Of a stretch of DNA of 64,000 nt, positions 18,029 to 26,487 are shown piece after piece. The notes under the pieces are model-generated. The model saw nothing but the letters and a program-made list of their open reading frames with translations, did no database searches and had not been told where the DNA came from. The first letter of the stretch is position 1. Each line of letters opens with the position of its first letter. Made by a program: the position numbers and the translations under genes. This DNA comes from Limimonas halophila (GTDB taxonomy: Bacteria; Pseudomonadota; Alphaproteobacteria; Kiloniellales; Rhodovibrionaceae): assembly GCF_900100655.1 (NCBI RefSeq), contig NZ_FNCE01000005.1, positions 1 to 64,000 of the forward strand. The letters are read 5' to 3'.

Positions 18029-20260
18029 ATGATGCTGCGCGTTTGCCGCCTGACCGCCCTGCTGGCCGTGCTGCTTGCCGGCCTGACTGCCGCCCTTCCC
18101 GCGACGGCGCAAGCGCAAGCCGCCGAGGATCCGGTGGATCGCCAGGCCGTCGAGCGCCTGATCCAGAAGCTGGACGATCCCGAGGCGCGGGCGGAGCTGA
18201 AGGCGGAGCTGCAAGCCCTGATCCAGGCCGAGCGCGCGGCCGAGCCCGAAGCGGAACCGCAGCCGCAGGGCCTGGGCGGCCGCCTGCTGGCGGGCGTGAA
18301 CGCGCGCATGGGCGTCGTCGCCGAGCAGCTCGACAGCGCCGCCGCCACGGCCGCGGCGGTTCCCGGCGCCGTGGCGGGGCTCGCGGCGAAGGCGAGCGAC
18401 CCGGCGGTGCTGCGGCAGTGGGCGGAAATGCTGGTGCGCCTGGTCGTTACGCTGGCGGCCGGGGCCTTGGCGTCGTGGATCGCCGCCCGCCTGCTGCGCC
18501 GGCCGCGCCACGCGCTCGCGGACCGGCTGGCCGCCGGGCTGGGGCTGCGCGCGCTCTACCTGCTGGGACGGACGCTGCTGGATCTCGTGCCCATCGCCGC
18601 CTTTGCGGGCGTGGCCTACGCCGTGCTGCCCGCGCTCGGCCCCGGTCCCGGAACGCGACTCGTGGCGCTGACGCTGGTGAACGCGCACGTGCTGGTGGCG
18701 CTGGTGCTGGTGGCGGCGCGCTTCCTGCTGGTGCCGCACGCGCCGGCGCTGCGGCTGGTGCCGCTCAGCGACGAGGGGGCACACAGCCTCTACCGCTGGG
18801 CGCGGGGCTTCGTGCAGCTCGCGGTCTACGGCTTCTTCCTGCTGGAAGCGGCGCTGCTGCTCGGGCTGCCGGCGCCGGCTCAGGGCGTGTTGATGAAGCT
18901 GCTGGGGCTGGGCCTGACCGTGATCGCGGTGCGCTTCGTGCTGCGCCACCGGGGCGAGGTTGCCGCCGTCCTGCGCCGCGAGCCCGGGGAATCGGGCGAG
19001 CGCCGCCGCCTGCCGCGCGTGCGCGTGCCGCAGGCCGTGGGCATGGTGCGCGCGCGCCTCGCCGACGTCTGGCACCTGCTCGCCAGCCTGGTGGTCGTGG
19101 CGCTCTACCTGACCTGGGCGCTGGAGGTGCCGGGCGGTTTCGCCTTCCTCGCCCGGGCGCTGGCGCTGACGCTGCTCGTGGTGGTGGGCGCGCAGCTCGC
19201 CGTGCGCGGGGGTGCGGCGCTGATCGTGCGGCTGTTCCGCAGCACCGAGCGCTTCGCGGACCGGGTGCCCGGCCTGCCGCAACGCGCCGCGCGCTATGAG
19301 GGGCCGGTGCGCCGGCTGATCACGGGCGTGATCGCCGTGCTCGCGGTGCTTGCGGTGCTGCACGCCTGGGGGTTGGGCTCGCTGGCGTGGCTGACCTCGG
19401 ACCACGGCAGCGCGCTGGTGGCGAACCTGGTCAGCATCGCGTTGATCGTGGCCGGCACCTTCGTCGCCTGGGAGGTCGCCTCGATCCTGATCGAGCGCTC
19501 GCTGTCACGCGAGAGCGAAACGGGGGCGAGCACGCGCAAGCAGACCCTGTTGCCGCTCGTGCACAACGTGGTGCGCATCGCGCTGACGGTGATCGCGGCG
19601 ATGATCGTGCTGTCGCAGATCGGTCTCGACATCGGCCCGCTGCTGGCCGGCGCCGGCGTCATCGGCCTCGCCGTCGGCTTCGGCGCGCAGGCGCTGGTGA
19701 AGGACGTCATCACGGGCGGCTTCCTGCTGATGGAGAACGCCCTCTCGGTGGGCGACTGGATCGAGGCGGGCGGCCACGCCGGCGAGGTCGAGCGGCTGAC
19801 CATCCGCACGGTCACGCTGCGCGACCTCGCGGGCACGGTGCACGTCCTGCCCTTCAGCGACGTGACCTCGGTGACGAACTACAACCGGGGCTACGGCTAC
19901 GCGCTGATCGACGCCGGGGTGGCCTACCGCGAGCGCACCGAGGAGGTGGTGCGCCTGCTGCATCGGGTGGCGGACGAGCTGCGCAACGACCCCGAGTGGT
20001 CGCCCTTCATCCTGGGCGAACTGGAGGTCTTCGGGCTCAACAACCTGGGCGATTCGGCCGTGGAGATCCGCGTGCGGATGAAGACGCGTCCGCTCAAGCA
20101 GTTCGCCGTCAAGCGCGCCTTCCTGGAGCGCATGAAGCGCGTCTTCGACGAGAACGGCGTGGAGATCCCCTTCCCCCACCGAACGCTCTACTTCGGCGTG
20201 GAGAAGGACGGCAGCGCGCCGCCGGTCCACGTGGCGCAGGAAAGCCCCGCGACCGCCTGA
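18029..20260 (+). CDS. Large MscS-family mechanosensitive channel, copy 2
   Basis: This 743-residue paralogue has the same architecture as 6948-9293: signal peptide (LLAVLLAGLTAALPATAQAQA), a periplasmic coiled stretch (VERLIQKLDDPEARAELKAEL), about ten membrane helices, and the MscS domain (LLAGAGVIGLAVGFGAQALV, GDWIEAGGHAGEVERLTIRT). There are two adjacent ATG codons at 18029 and 18032 and no strong ribosome binding site, so the start may be off by one codon. Such large channels (YbdG/YnaI-like or MscK-like) usually respond to milder tension than MscS. Confidence 0.92.
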   Translation: MMLRVCRLTALLAVLLAGLTAALPATAQAQAAEDPVDRQAVERLIQKLDDPEARAELKAELQALIQAERAAEPEAEPQPQGLGGRLLAGVNARMGVVAEQLDSAAATAAAVPGAVAGLAAKASDPAVLRQWAEMLVRLVVTLAAGALASWIAARLLRRPRHALADRLAAGLGLRALYLLGRTLLDLVPIAAFAGVAYAVLPALGPGPGTRLVALTLVNAHVLVALVLVAARFLLVPHAPALRLVPLSDEGAHSLYRWARGFVQLAVYGFFLLEAALLLGLPAPAQGVLMKLLGLGLTVIAVRFVLRHRGEVAAVLRREPGESGERRRLPRVRVPQAVGMVRARLADVWHLLASLVVVALYLTWALEVPGGFAFLARALALTLLVVVGAQLAVRGGAALIVRLFRSTERFADRVPGLPQRAARYEGPVRRLITGVIAVLAVLAVLHAWGLGSLAWLTSDHGSALVANLVSIALIVAGTFVAWEVASILIERSLSRESETGASTRKQTLLPLVHNVVRIALTVIAAMIVLSQIGLDIGPLLAGAGVIGLAVGFGAQALVKDVITGGFLLMENALSVGDWIEAGGHAGEVERLTIRTVTLRDLAGTVHVLPFSDVTSVTNYNRGYGYALIDAGVAYRERTEEVVRLLHRVADELRNDPEWSPFILGELEVFGLNNLGDSAVEIRVRMKTRPLKQFAVKRAFLERMKRVFDENGVEIPFPHRTLYFGVEKDGSAPPVHVAQESPATA

Positions 20261-20284
20261 CGGGCGCGGGGCCGGTTCCCATGC

Positions 20285-20551
20285 CTAGTCGGCCGTGGCG
20301 GTTTCGGTGTCGGCGGACCGAGGTGCCTCCGCCGTTTGCGGGGCGTCGGCCGGCGAAACCTTGGCTGGCTCGGCCTCGGCGCGCTGTTCGGCGCGTTCCT
20401 CGGCCCGCTCCGAGGCGTAATGGTTGCCGGCCACGTACCCGGCCCCAGCGCCCGCGGCGCCCAGCAAAACGGCGCCGCACCCGGCTTGCGAGAGTCCGAG
20501 CGCGACCAAGAGCGCGTAGGCGCCCAGGCGGCGCGTGCGACGGTCAGCCAT
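20285..20551 (-). CDS. Small lipoprotein with glycine-rich segment
   Basis: The 88-residue product has a signal peptide with a lipobox-like LSQAGC at about residues 17-22. A short Gly/Ala-rich stretch (VLLGAAGAGAGYVAG) and an acidic Ala/Glu/Pro tail follow. GGAGGTGG stands before the ATG at 20551, so the start is well supported. The function is unknown; small Gly-zipper envelope lipoproteins look like this. It is convergent with the MscS gene. Confidence 0.7.
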   Translation of the reverse strand: MADRRTRRLGAYALLVALGLSQAGCGAVLLGAAGAGAGYVAGNHYASERAEERAEQRAEAEPAKVSPADAPQTAEAPRSADTETATAD

Positions 20552-20584
20552 GATTCCACCTCCGGGATCGGTGCCACGCGGCAA

Positions 20585-20976
20585 CGCCTGGGCGGCGCTC
20601 CGCGATCGCGTCGCCGGATGGTAGCAGCGTGACGCCGCGTTGCTCGTGCGCTATTGGGAAGTAAATCCGAAACGGGACGGGGCTCCCCGCGTGGCAGGGG
20701 AAGTCTTACTCGGAGTCGTCGCAGCCATCGTCAGTTTCGTCGCTGTTTCAGCCGCCGTTCTCGTTCACCGCGTCGGCGGCAGGAATTTTTCAGATCCTGG
20801 TAAACTTTACGTCCAGAGCGATGATACCTTGACCGGATTGACCCTTGCCCGGTTCCGGCGCGCCCGGCGATCAGAAGGGTGCCCGCACGATGAGCGGCGG
20901 CGCGCGCGGCCACGGCGGCAATGACGCACCCCTTGCGGGTGGCCGTGATGGCGGAACGGCTGGTCAGCGTGTCCGG
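20585..20976. other. Intergenic region, no supported gene
   Basis: This 392-bp gap is noticeably less GC-rich than its surroundings. A plus-strand open frame from 20640 has one hydrophobic stretch (LLGVVAAIVSFVAVSAAVLV) but only a TTG/GTG start and no ribosome binding site. An imperfect hairpin (GGGGCTCCCC...) lies near 20680. I see no clear promoter or RNA gene. Confidence 0.4.
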
Positions 20977-21633
20977 TCAGGTGGGGGCGATCGGGAGCGC
21001 CAGCACGGCCCGCGCCACGTCCTCGGCGGCGGCGTCCACGCTGTCGCGCTGGATCACGCCCGAGAGGACCGGCGCGTCGGCCAACGCGATGATGGGCGTG
21101 CCGAATTGGCGGCAGTAGGCCACTTCCGAGGTGGTGCCGTGGCCGCCGCCCACGGCGATCGCGGCCAGCCCGGCGCGCGTGATGACGGCGTTCCGCGCCA
21201 CGCCCAGGCCGGTGGCGATGGGGATGGTGACGTGCGGGTTCGCGGTGGCCCAGTCGCCTTCCGGCAGGAGCCCCACGCTGGTGCCGCCGGCCGCGGCGAC
21301 GCCCTGGCACACCGCGTCCATCACTCCGGCCAGGCCGCCGCAGACGACCGTGAGGCCCATGCCCGCCAGGGTTTCGCCCACGGCCACGGCGGTCGTGTGC
21401 TGCTGGGGCGTGGGGTCGCGCGTGCCCAACACCGCGACGGGCACGCGGCAGGGGTGACCGCTTTCGCGCTGAAGCCAGGTCACGGCCTCGCGCGGCGTTA
21501 CGGGCTCGCCGCCGTCCGCCGGCTCGCGCATCGCCGACCAGGTCCGCAGCGCGGGATCGAACACACGGCCGCCGTGGCTCAGGCGGTTCGTCGCGCGGTC
21601 CAGGCGCAGCCCCCCATCCCCGGCCGCGCTCAC
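20977..21633 (-). CDS. LOG/TIGR00725-like Rossmann-fold protein
   Basis: The 218-residue protein has a Rossmann core: VAVLGTRDPTPQQH, VVCGGLAGVMDAVCQGVAAAGG and AIAVGGGHGTTSEVAYC. The last is a variant of the PGGxGTxxE phosphoribohydrolase motif of LOG (cytokinin-activating) enzymes, placing it in the TIGR00725/DprA-like group. An N-terminal extension of about 60 residues precedes the core. Its start at 21633 overlaps the PP2C stop as ATGA (21630-21633), so the two are translationally coupled. The substrate is unknown. Confidence 0.8.
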   Translation of the reverse strand: MSAAGDGGLRLDRATNRLSHGGRVFDPALRTWSAMREPADGGEPVTPREAVTWLQRESGHPCRVPVAVLGTRDPTPQQHTTAVAVGETLAGMGLTVVCGGLAGVMDAVCQGVAAAGGTSVGLLPEGDWATANPHVTIPIATGLGVARNAVITRAGLAAIAVGGGHGTTSEVAYCRQFGTPIIALADAPVLSGVIQRDSVDAAAEDVARAVLALPIAPT

Positions 21634-22388
21634 GCCTGCACCTCCACCAGGACGATGGAGATGTTGTCCTTGCCGCCTTCATTCATGGCGTCGCGGAAGA
21701 GCGCTTCCACGGCCGCCGCGCCGTCCAGGCCCGCCAGGCGCGCGCCGATGGTGTCGGGGCTGACGAGATCGGTGAGCCCGTCGCTGGCGAGCAGGTAGCG
21801 GTCGCCGGCTTGCGGCGTGTCGGTGTCGGCGTGCGCCGCCACCTCGACGTAGCCGCTCTGCCCGCCCAGGGACTGCGTCAACATGGGGCTCGTGTGGGCG
21901 GCCGTGCGGCCGTCGGCGAGCTTGGGGCCGGGCGTGTCGTCGGTGCTGAGCTGCACCAGCTCGCCGGCGCGCCAGCGGTACGCGCGGCTGTCCCCGACGT
22001 TGGCGAGGATGGCCTCGTCCGGGCGCAGCACCAGCGCCACGACGGTCGTGCCCATGCCGGGCGCGCCGTCGCCCGTCTCCATCATCTCGTAGAGGTGGCG
22101 GTTGGCTTCCTGCAGAAGCTGCGCCGCCTGGTCCGGACGCGCGATCTGGCCCATGCGCTTGGCGAGGTAGCGCGTCGCGCCCTCGCTGGCGACGTCGCCG
22201 CTGGCGTGGCCGCCCATGCCGTCGGCGACGATGGCCGTCACCGGGCCGGGCAGCTGGGGATGCAGCGTTTTGGGCCGCTCCAGGTCGTTGACGGCCACCC
22301 AGTCGCCCACCGCCAGGCTGTCCTCGTTGTGGGCGCGCATGCCGCCTGTGTGGGTCAGCGCGTGGACGGTGACACGCTCGATCGACAC
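21630..22388 (-). CDS. PP2C-type serine/threonine protein phosphatase
   Basis: This 252-residue cytoplasmic phosphatase carries the metal-binding motifs of the PPM family: GGMRAHNEDSLAVG, AIVADGMGGHASGDVAS, LANVGDSRAYRWR, LLASDGLTDLV and GGKDNISIVLVEV. All aspartates for the two-metal centre are present. It lies 18 bp downstream of cobT and is coupled to the LOG-like gene. No serine/threonine kinase is adjacent. Confidence 0.92.
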   Translation of the reverse strand: MSIERVTVHALTHTGGMRAHNEDSLAVGDWVAVNDLERPKTLHPQLPGPVTAIVADGMGGHASGDVASEGATRYLAKRMGQIARPDQAAQLLQEANRHLYEMMETGDGAPGMGTTVVALVLRPDEAILANVGDSRAYRWRAGELVQLSTDDTPGPKLADGRTAAHTSPMLTQSLGGQSGYVEVAAHADTDTPQAGDRYLLASDGLTDLVSPDTIGARLAGLDGAAAVEALFRDAMNEGGKDNISIVLVEVQA

Positions 22389-22406
22389 GGCTGCCTCGCT
22401 CCCGTC

Positions 22407-23429
22407 TCAACTCAATGGGGTCACACCGGCGGCGTCGAGCGTGGTCATGCCGGTGTGACAGGCGCAAGCGCTCTGAATCAGGGGAATCGCCAGTGCGGCG
22501 CCCGTGGCCTCGCCCAGGCGCATGTCCAGATCCTGCAGCGCCCGCATGCCGAGCGCGTCCAGCAGGCGGCGATGGCCCGGCTCGGCGGAGACGTGCGCGA
22601 CGACGCAGTGATCCAGCATCCCCGGCGCGAGCGTGGTGAGCGTGGCCGCGGCGGCGGTGGCGGCGTAGCCGTCCAGGACCACGGGCACGCGCGCCAGCCG
22701 GCAAGCCAGCACCGCGCCCGCGACGGCCGCAAGCTCCAGCCCGCCCACGCGGCGCAGGATCTCCAGGCCGTCGGTGAAGCCGTCGGCGTGCAGGCGCAGG
22801 GCGGTGGCGACGACCTCGGCCTTGTGGGCGACACCCGCCTCGTCCAGGCCGCTGCCGGGGCCGACCCAGTCGCGCGCCGGGCCGCCGAAGACGGCGGCGG
22901 AGAGCGCGGCGGCGGCGGTGGTGTTGGCGATGCCCATCTCGCCCAGCGCCATGAGGTCCATCTCGCCGTCCACGGCCATCATGCCGTAGGCCATGGCGCG
23001 CGCGGCCTCGTCCTCCGTCATCGCGGGCTCGCGCGTGAAGTCGCGCGTGGGCTCGTCCAGCGCCATCTCGTAGACGCGCAGGTCCACGTCCATCAGCCCG
23101 CAGATGCGGTTGATGGCGCCGCCGCCGTCGATGAAGGTGCGAACCATCGCCTGCGTGGCGCTTTGCGGGTAGGCGGAAACGCCCTGCGCCGCGACGCCGT
23201 GGTTGCCGGCGAAGAGCGCGATGTGGGGGCGTGTGGCCGTGGGCGGGTGCTTGCCCTGCCAGGCGGCGAGCCAGCCCGCCAGCGCCTCCAGCCGGCCCAG
23301 CGAGCCGGGCGGCTTGGCCAGGCCCCGCTGCTGCTCGGCGGCGCGGGCGCGGGCGTCCTCGTCCGCCGCCGGCAGTTCGTGCGCCAGACGGCGTATTTCG
23401 CTGAAGTCGGCGGCGTCGGATGCGGCCAT
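22407..23429 (-). CDS. cobT: Nicotinate-nucleotide:DMB phosphoribosyltransferase
   Basis: CobT activates the lower ligand 5,6-dimethylbenzimidazole to alpha-ribazole phosphate for cobalamin assembly. The 340-residue product has KPPGSLGRLEALAGWLA, FAGNHGVAAQGVSAYP, GEMGIANTTAAAALSA and the catalytic-glutamate region VSAEPGHRRLLDALG. The length is normal. It is divergent from motA, and cbiB is 1.1 kb away on the other side of motA. I see no B12 riboswitch in the 208-bp upstream gap. Confidence 0.95.
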   Translation of the reverse strand: MAASDAADFSEIRRLAHELPAADEDARARAAEQQRGLAKPPGSLGRLEALAGWLAAWQGKHPPTATRPHIALFAGNHGVAAQGVSAYPQSATQAMVRTFIDGGGAINRICGLMDVDLRVYEMALDEPTRDFTREPAMTEDEAARAMAYGMMAVDGEMDLMALGEMGIANTTAAAALSAAVFGGPARDWVGPGSGLDEAGVAHKAEVVATALRLHADGFTDGLEILRRVGGLELAAVAGAVLACRLARVPVVLDGYAATAAAATLTTLAPGMLDHCVVAHVSAEPGHRRLLDALGMRALQDLDMRLGEATGAALAIPLIQSACACHTGMTTLDAAGVTPLS

Positions 23430-23637
23430 GCGGTCCTTCCCGGCGGGGTCCAGGTGCCGTCACACCGCCGTATACGCGCTGTGCGGGGCCGTCGCCACCC
23501 CGCAGCGGCGGCGGGATTTCCCGCCGGCCGTGTCGGGACGGCGATACGTACCCAAAAAGTTTTTACGATTTGTTGAGCCTGTCGAGGCTATCCCGCCGGC
23601 TGCGTGGCTGAATCTGGGCGAGGCGCGAGGAGCTGAC

Positions 23638-24510
23638 ATGCTGCCGCTCGTTGGTATCGGCGTGGTCCTGGTTTGCGTGTTCGGCGGCTACATCATGGCC
23701 GGCGGCAAGATCCAGGTGGTGCTGGAGGCGCTGCCATTTGAGTTCATGATCATCGGCGGCGCCGCGACGGGCGCGCTCATCACCGGCAACTCGCTGCCCG
23801 TGGCGAAGCGGGCGGCCGGCGGCTTCTTGAAAGTGGTGCGGGGCGCCAAGTGGGGCAAGAAGGACTATACCAACCTGCTGTGTCTGCTGTTTCAGCTCGC
23901 CCGCCTGCAGAAGCAGAAGGGCAACCTCGCCATCGAGGGTCACGTCGAGCAGCCCAGCGAGAGTTCCATCTTCACCAACTATCCCCGCGTCATGAAGGAT
24001 GAGGAAGCGGTAACCCTGACCGCGGACACGCTGCGCATGCTGACGCTCGACATGGACAATCCCCACCATGTCGAGGACTACATCGATGCGCGCCTGGAAA
24101 AGCAGCACAAGGAACACCTGCAGCCGGCGCATTCCCTCGCGCTGATCGCGGACGCCCTGCCCGCGCTGGGGATCGTCGCGGCCGTGCTGGGCGTCATCAA
24201 GACGATGGCCAGCATCGATCAGCCGCCCGAAGTGCTGGGCCATCTGATCGCCAGCGCGCTTGTGGGCACTTTCCTGGGCGTCTTCCTGTCCTACGGAATC
24301 GTCGGCCCGATCGCGAACCGGCTGAAGCAGATCTACGAGGAAGAACATAAATTCTACCACGTCATCCGCGACGTGATCATCAACATGGCCAACGGCTACG
24401 CGCCCCAGGTCGCGGTCGAGGTCGGGCGCGGCAACATCCCCGGCCATCTCCAGCCGAGCTTCCACGAGGTCGACGAGGCCGTGAACGAGCTGCCGCGCGA
24501 GACCAGCTGA
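23638..24510 (+). CDS. motA: Flagellar motor stator protein MotA
   Basis: MotA is the proton-channel stator subunit of the flagellar motor. The 290-residue protein has four membrane segments and the features GGKIQVVLEALPFEFMIIGGAA, the cytoplasmic loop with its charged residues (TNYPRVMKDEEAV) and PALGIVAAVLGVIKTM with the TM3 proline. The ATG at 23638 follows GAGGAG. motB is not adjacent; the next gene, cbiB, is on the opposite strand. MotB must be elsewhere or the gene has been separated from it. Confidence 0.93.
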   Translation: MLPLVGIGVVLVCVFGGYIMAGGKIQVVLEALPFEFMIIGGAATGALITGNSLPVAKRAAGGFLKVVRGAKWGKKDYTNLLCLLFQLARLQKQKGNLAIEGHVEQPSESSIFTNYPRVMKDEEAVTLTADTLRMLTLDMDNPHHVEDYIDARLEKQHKEHLQPAHSLALIADALPALGIVAAVLGVIKTMASIDQPPEVLGHLIASALVGTFLGVFLSYGIVGPIANRLKQIYEEEHKFYHVIRDVIINMANGYAPQVAVEVGRGNIPGHLQPSFHEVDEAVNELPRETS

Positions 24511-24529
24511 TCCGGCTTTCGGGCGGCGC

Positions 24530-25534
24530 TCACAGCCCGTGGTAAAGCACGGTGATGAGCGCCACCAGCCCAACGTCGAGCACGCACGCCACGGTGTAGA
24601 TCGCCAGCGCGCGGCCCACCTCGTGGCCGCTGGGGGCGCCCGCCGGCGAGAGCACGCGGTCCCGCCGCGCCGGCAGGTTCAGCGCCCCGCCGAGCGCGCC
24701 GATGGACCACCATGGCGCTTTCTTCAGCCGCCGCAGCGCCGTTTGCGGTTTCATCGTGGGCACGAAGGCGGCGGCCAGGATGATGAGCAGCCCGGCGATC
24801 TTGTCGGGAATCCACTCCAGCGCGGTGTTCAGGCGCACGGCGGCGAAGGCGAAGTCGCCCTCGCGCGCCGGGTCGTAGCCGCCGCCGCCGGGCCGGTTGC
24901 CCGTCGCGACCACGGCGGCGACCACGCGCACCCCCTGTTGCAGGAAGACCCCCGGCAGGCCGAGAATGATATACCAGAAGATCGGGGCCACCACCGCGCT
25001 GGCGTAGCGTTCCGCCAGCCCCCCGATGGCCGCGATGGCGATGCCGCGCGCGTCCAGCTTGTCCAGCCGTTGCGGGTCCAGAACGTCCCCGGCGAGGACA
25101 CGGGCGTGCTCGCGCGCATCCGCCACCCGCCCGGTGTCGAGCGCGGCGCTCAGCCGGCCCGCCGTGCGCCCCGTGGCGCGCTGGCCGATCAGCGGCACCA
25201 GAAGGATGACCTCGAGGATCCAGGCGAACTGGAAGTGGCGGGTGAACAGCTCGATCCCGGCGCCCGAGGCCAGCGCCGCGATCCCCAGGCCGACCGCCAC
25301 GGCCGCGCCGCGCACGATGAGCGCGTTGCGCCCGCGCTGGGGCCGGTTCAGGCGGCGTTCGAGGTCGGCGGCGGCGCGCGCCATCACCCCGCGCGGGTGC
25401 GGTAGCCACGGCAGACGCGCGACGAAGTCCCCGGCGTAGGCTTCCAGGGCCAGCGCGGCGAGGAGGATGAAGAGCGGGTCGGAGGCGCCGAACGCCCCGG
25501 GGGCAGGAAAGAAGTCCATGATGCCCGCCATCAT
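24530..25534 (-). CDS. cbiB: Adenosylcobinamide-phosphate synthase, CbiB/CobD family
   Basis: CbiB attaches aminopropanol phosphate to adenosylcobyric acid in cobalamin synthesis. It is an integral membrane protein of about 330 residues with PWLPHPRGVMARAAADLERRLN near the N-terminus, RDDxRLD-like and LAGDVLDPQRLDKLD motifs, and NTALEWIPDKIAGLLIILAA near the C-terminus. Some conserved positions (the usual HPV and RDT) are altered, so it is a diverged member. Two ATGs stand at the start (25534, 25531). It is convergent with motA and divergent from the CDF gene. Confidence 0.85.
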   Translation of the reverse strand: MMAGIMDFFPAPGAFGASDPLFILLAALALEAYAGDFVARLPWLPHPRGVMARAAADLERRLNRPQRGRNALIVRGAAVAVGLGIAALASGAGIELFTRHFQFAWILEVILLVPLIGQRATGRTAGRLSAALDTGRVADAREHARVLAGDVLDPQRLDKLDARGIAIAAIGGLAERYASAVVAPIFWYIILGLPGVFLQQGVRVVAAVVATGNRPGGGGYDPAREGDFAFAAVRLNTALEWIPDKIAGLLIILAAAFVPTMKPQTALRRLKKAPWWSIGALGGALNLPARRDRVLSPAGAPSGHEVGRALAIYTVACVLDVGLVALITVLYHGL

Positions 25535-25630
25535 CCCGGTGCAACCGGCTGACGGTCAACGCCCGGCCGCGCCCACGACCGCGGCGGCGTGAGCGTGTAG
25601 GCTGGACGCGCGGCAAGGAGGTTTTCGCAC

Positions 25631-26254
25631 GTGAGTTGTTCGTGTGACGAGACGGTCGCTTCGGCGGGCGCGCGGCCCGGCTTCCGGCGCGCGCTGGTGG
25701 CCGTCATCGCCATCAATGGGGTCATGTTCGTCGTGGAGATGACGGCGGGAAGCTTGGGCGATTCCCAGGCATTGAAGGCGGACGCCCTGGATTTCCTGGG
25801 CGACAGCCTGACCTACGCCATGAGCCTCGCCGTGGCGGGCATGGCGCTGCGCTGGCGCTCGCGCGCGGCGCTGGTGAAGGGCGTCACCCTGGGCGCGCTC
25901 GGCGTCTGGGTGCTGGCGGCGACGGCCTACCAAACCCTGGTGCTCGGCGTACCCGACGCGGGCGTGATGGGTGGCGTGGGCGTGCTCGCCTGTCTCGCCA
26001 ACCTGGCGAGCGTGCTGATCCTGCTGAAGCACCGCGAGGGCGACGCCAATGTGCGCTCGGTGTGGCTGTGCTCGCGCAACGACGCGCTCGGCAACGTGGC
26101 GGTGGTGCTGGCCGCCAGCGGCGTCTGGGCGTCGTCGAGTCCCTGGCCGGACCTGGCCGTGGCCGCCGGGCTCGCGGGCCTGTTCGTGTGGTCCGCGGTC
26201 GCCATCGTCCGCCGCGCGCTCGGCGAGATGCGGATGACGGCGCCGGCCGAATGA
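25631..26254 (+). CDS. Short CDF-family cation transporter
   Basis: The 207-residue protein has about six membrane helices and the CDF fold but no C-terminal cytoplasmic domain. The TM2 metal site is written D-x3-D (ADALDFLGDS) where zinc exporters have H-x3-D. TM5 shows RNDALGNV in place of the usual H/D-x3-D pair. The N-terminus MSCSCDE offers two cysteines. The start is GTG at 25631, strongly supported by AAGGAGG. The metal specificity is uncertain. Confidence 0.82.
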   Translation: MSCSCDETVASAGARPGFRRALVAVIAINGVMFVVEMTAGSLGDSQALKADALDFLGDSLTYAMSLAVAGMALRWRSRAALVKGVTLGALGVWVLAATAYQTLVLGVPDAGVMGGVGVLACLANLASVLILLKHREGDANVRSVWLCSRNDALGNVAVVLAASGVWASSSPWPDLAVAAGLAGLFVWSAVAIVRRALGEMRMTAPAE

Positions 26255-26270
26255 CCGTTTTACAGCCCCG

Positions 26271-26302
26271 AAAAAAGAGCCCCGGCCGGGTGGCCGGGGC
26301 TC
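26271..26302 (-). terminator. Intrinsic terminator, minus strand
   Basis: A perfect 11-bp stem, GAGCCCCGGCC (26277-26287) with GGCCGGGGCTC (26292-26302), is followed on the minus strand by six T (complement of 26271-26276). It would end the transcript of the binding-protein operon that stops at 26488. It could also fold at the end of the CDF mRNA, but lacks a T run in that direction. Confidence 0.85.
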
Positions 26303-26316
26303 CAGGCAGATCGCTC

Positions 26317-26364
26317 GAGTGCGATGAGATGACGCAGAATCAGTCTGCGAGCCTCATCGCACTC
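26317..26364. repeat. Long two-part hairpin in the 3' UTR
   Basis: A perfect 12-bp inverted repeat, GAGTGCGATGAG (26317-26328) with CTCATCGCACTC (26353-26364), encloses an inner 6-bp stem, CGCAGA/TCTGCG. It lies between the end of the betaine-type binding protein gene and the terminator at 26271. It could be an mRNA-stabilising element, a protein-binding site or a small RNA. No T run follows on either strand. Confidence 0.6.
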
Positions 26365-26487
26365 TAATCTCTTTCGGTTGCGGGCATGATTCAGAGCCCG
26401 GATCGTTTGCGGGCCTGCGGCGCGCGCTGGCCTTTTGGCCTGGCCGATCCGATCTCATCATGCCCTAAACACCGGAAGGGGAGCGGG

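Noticed and set aside
20640-20924. Possible small membrane protein
   Set aside because: TTG or GTG start, no ribosome binding site and an arginine-rich end that overlaps GC-rich flanks; the hydrophobic stretch alone is not enough.
23430-23637. B12 riboswitch upstream of cobT
   Set aside because: I could not find the B12 box or the expected stems in this gap.
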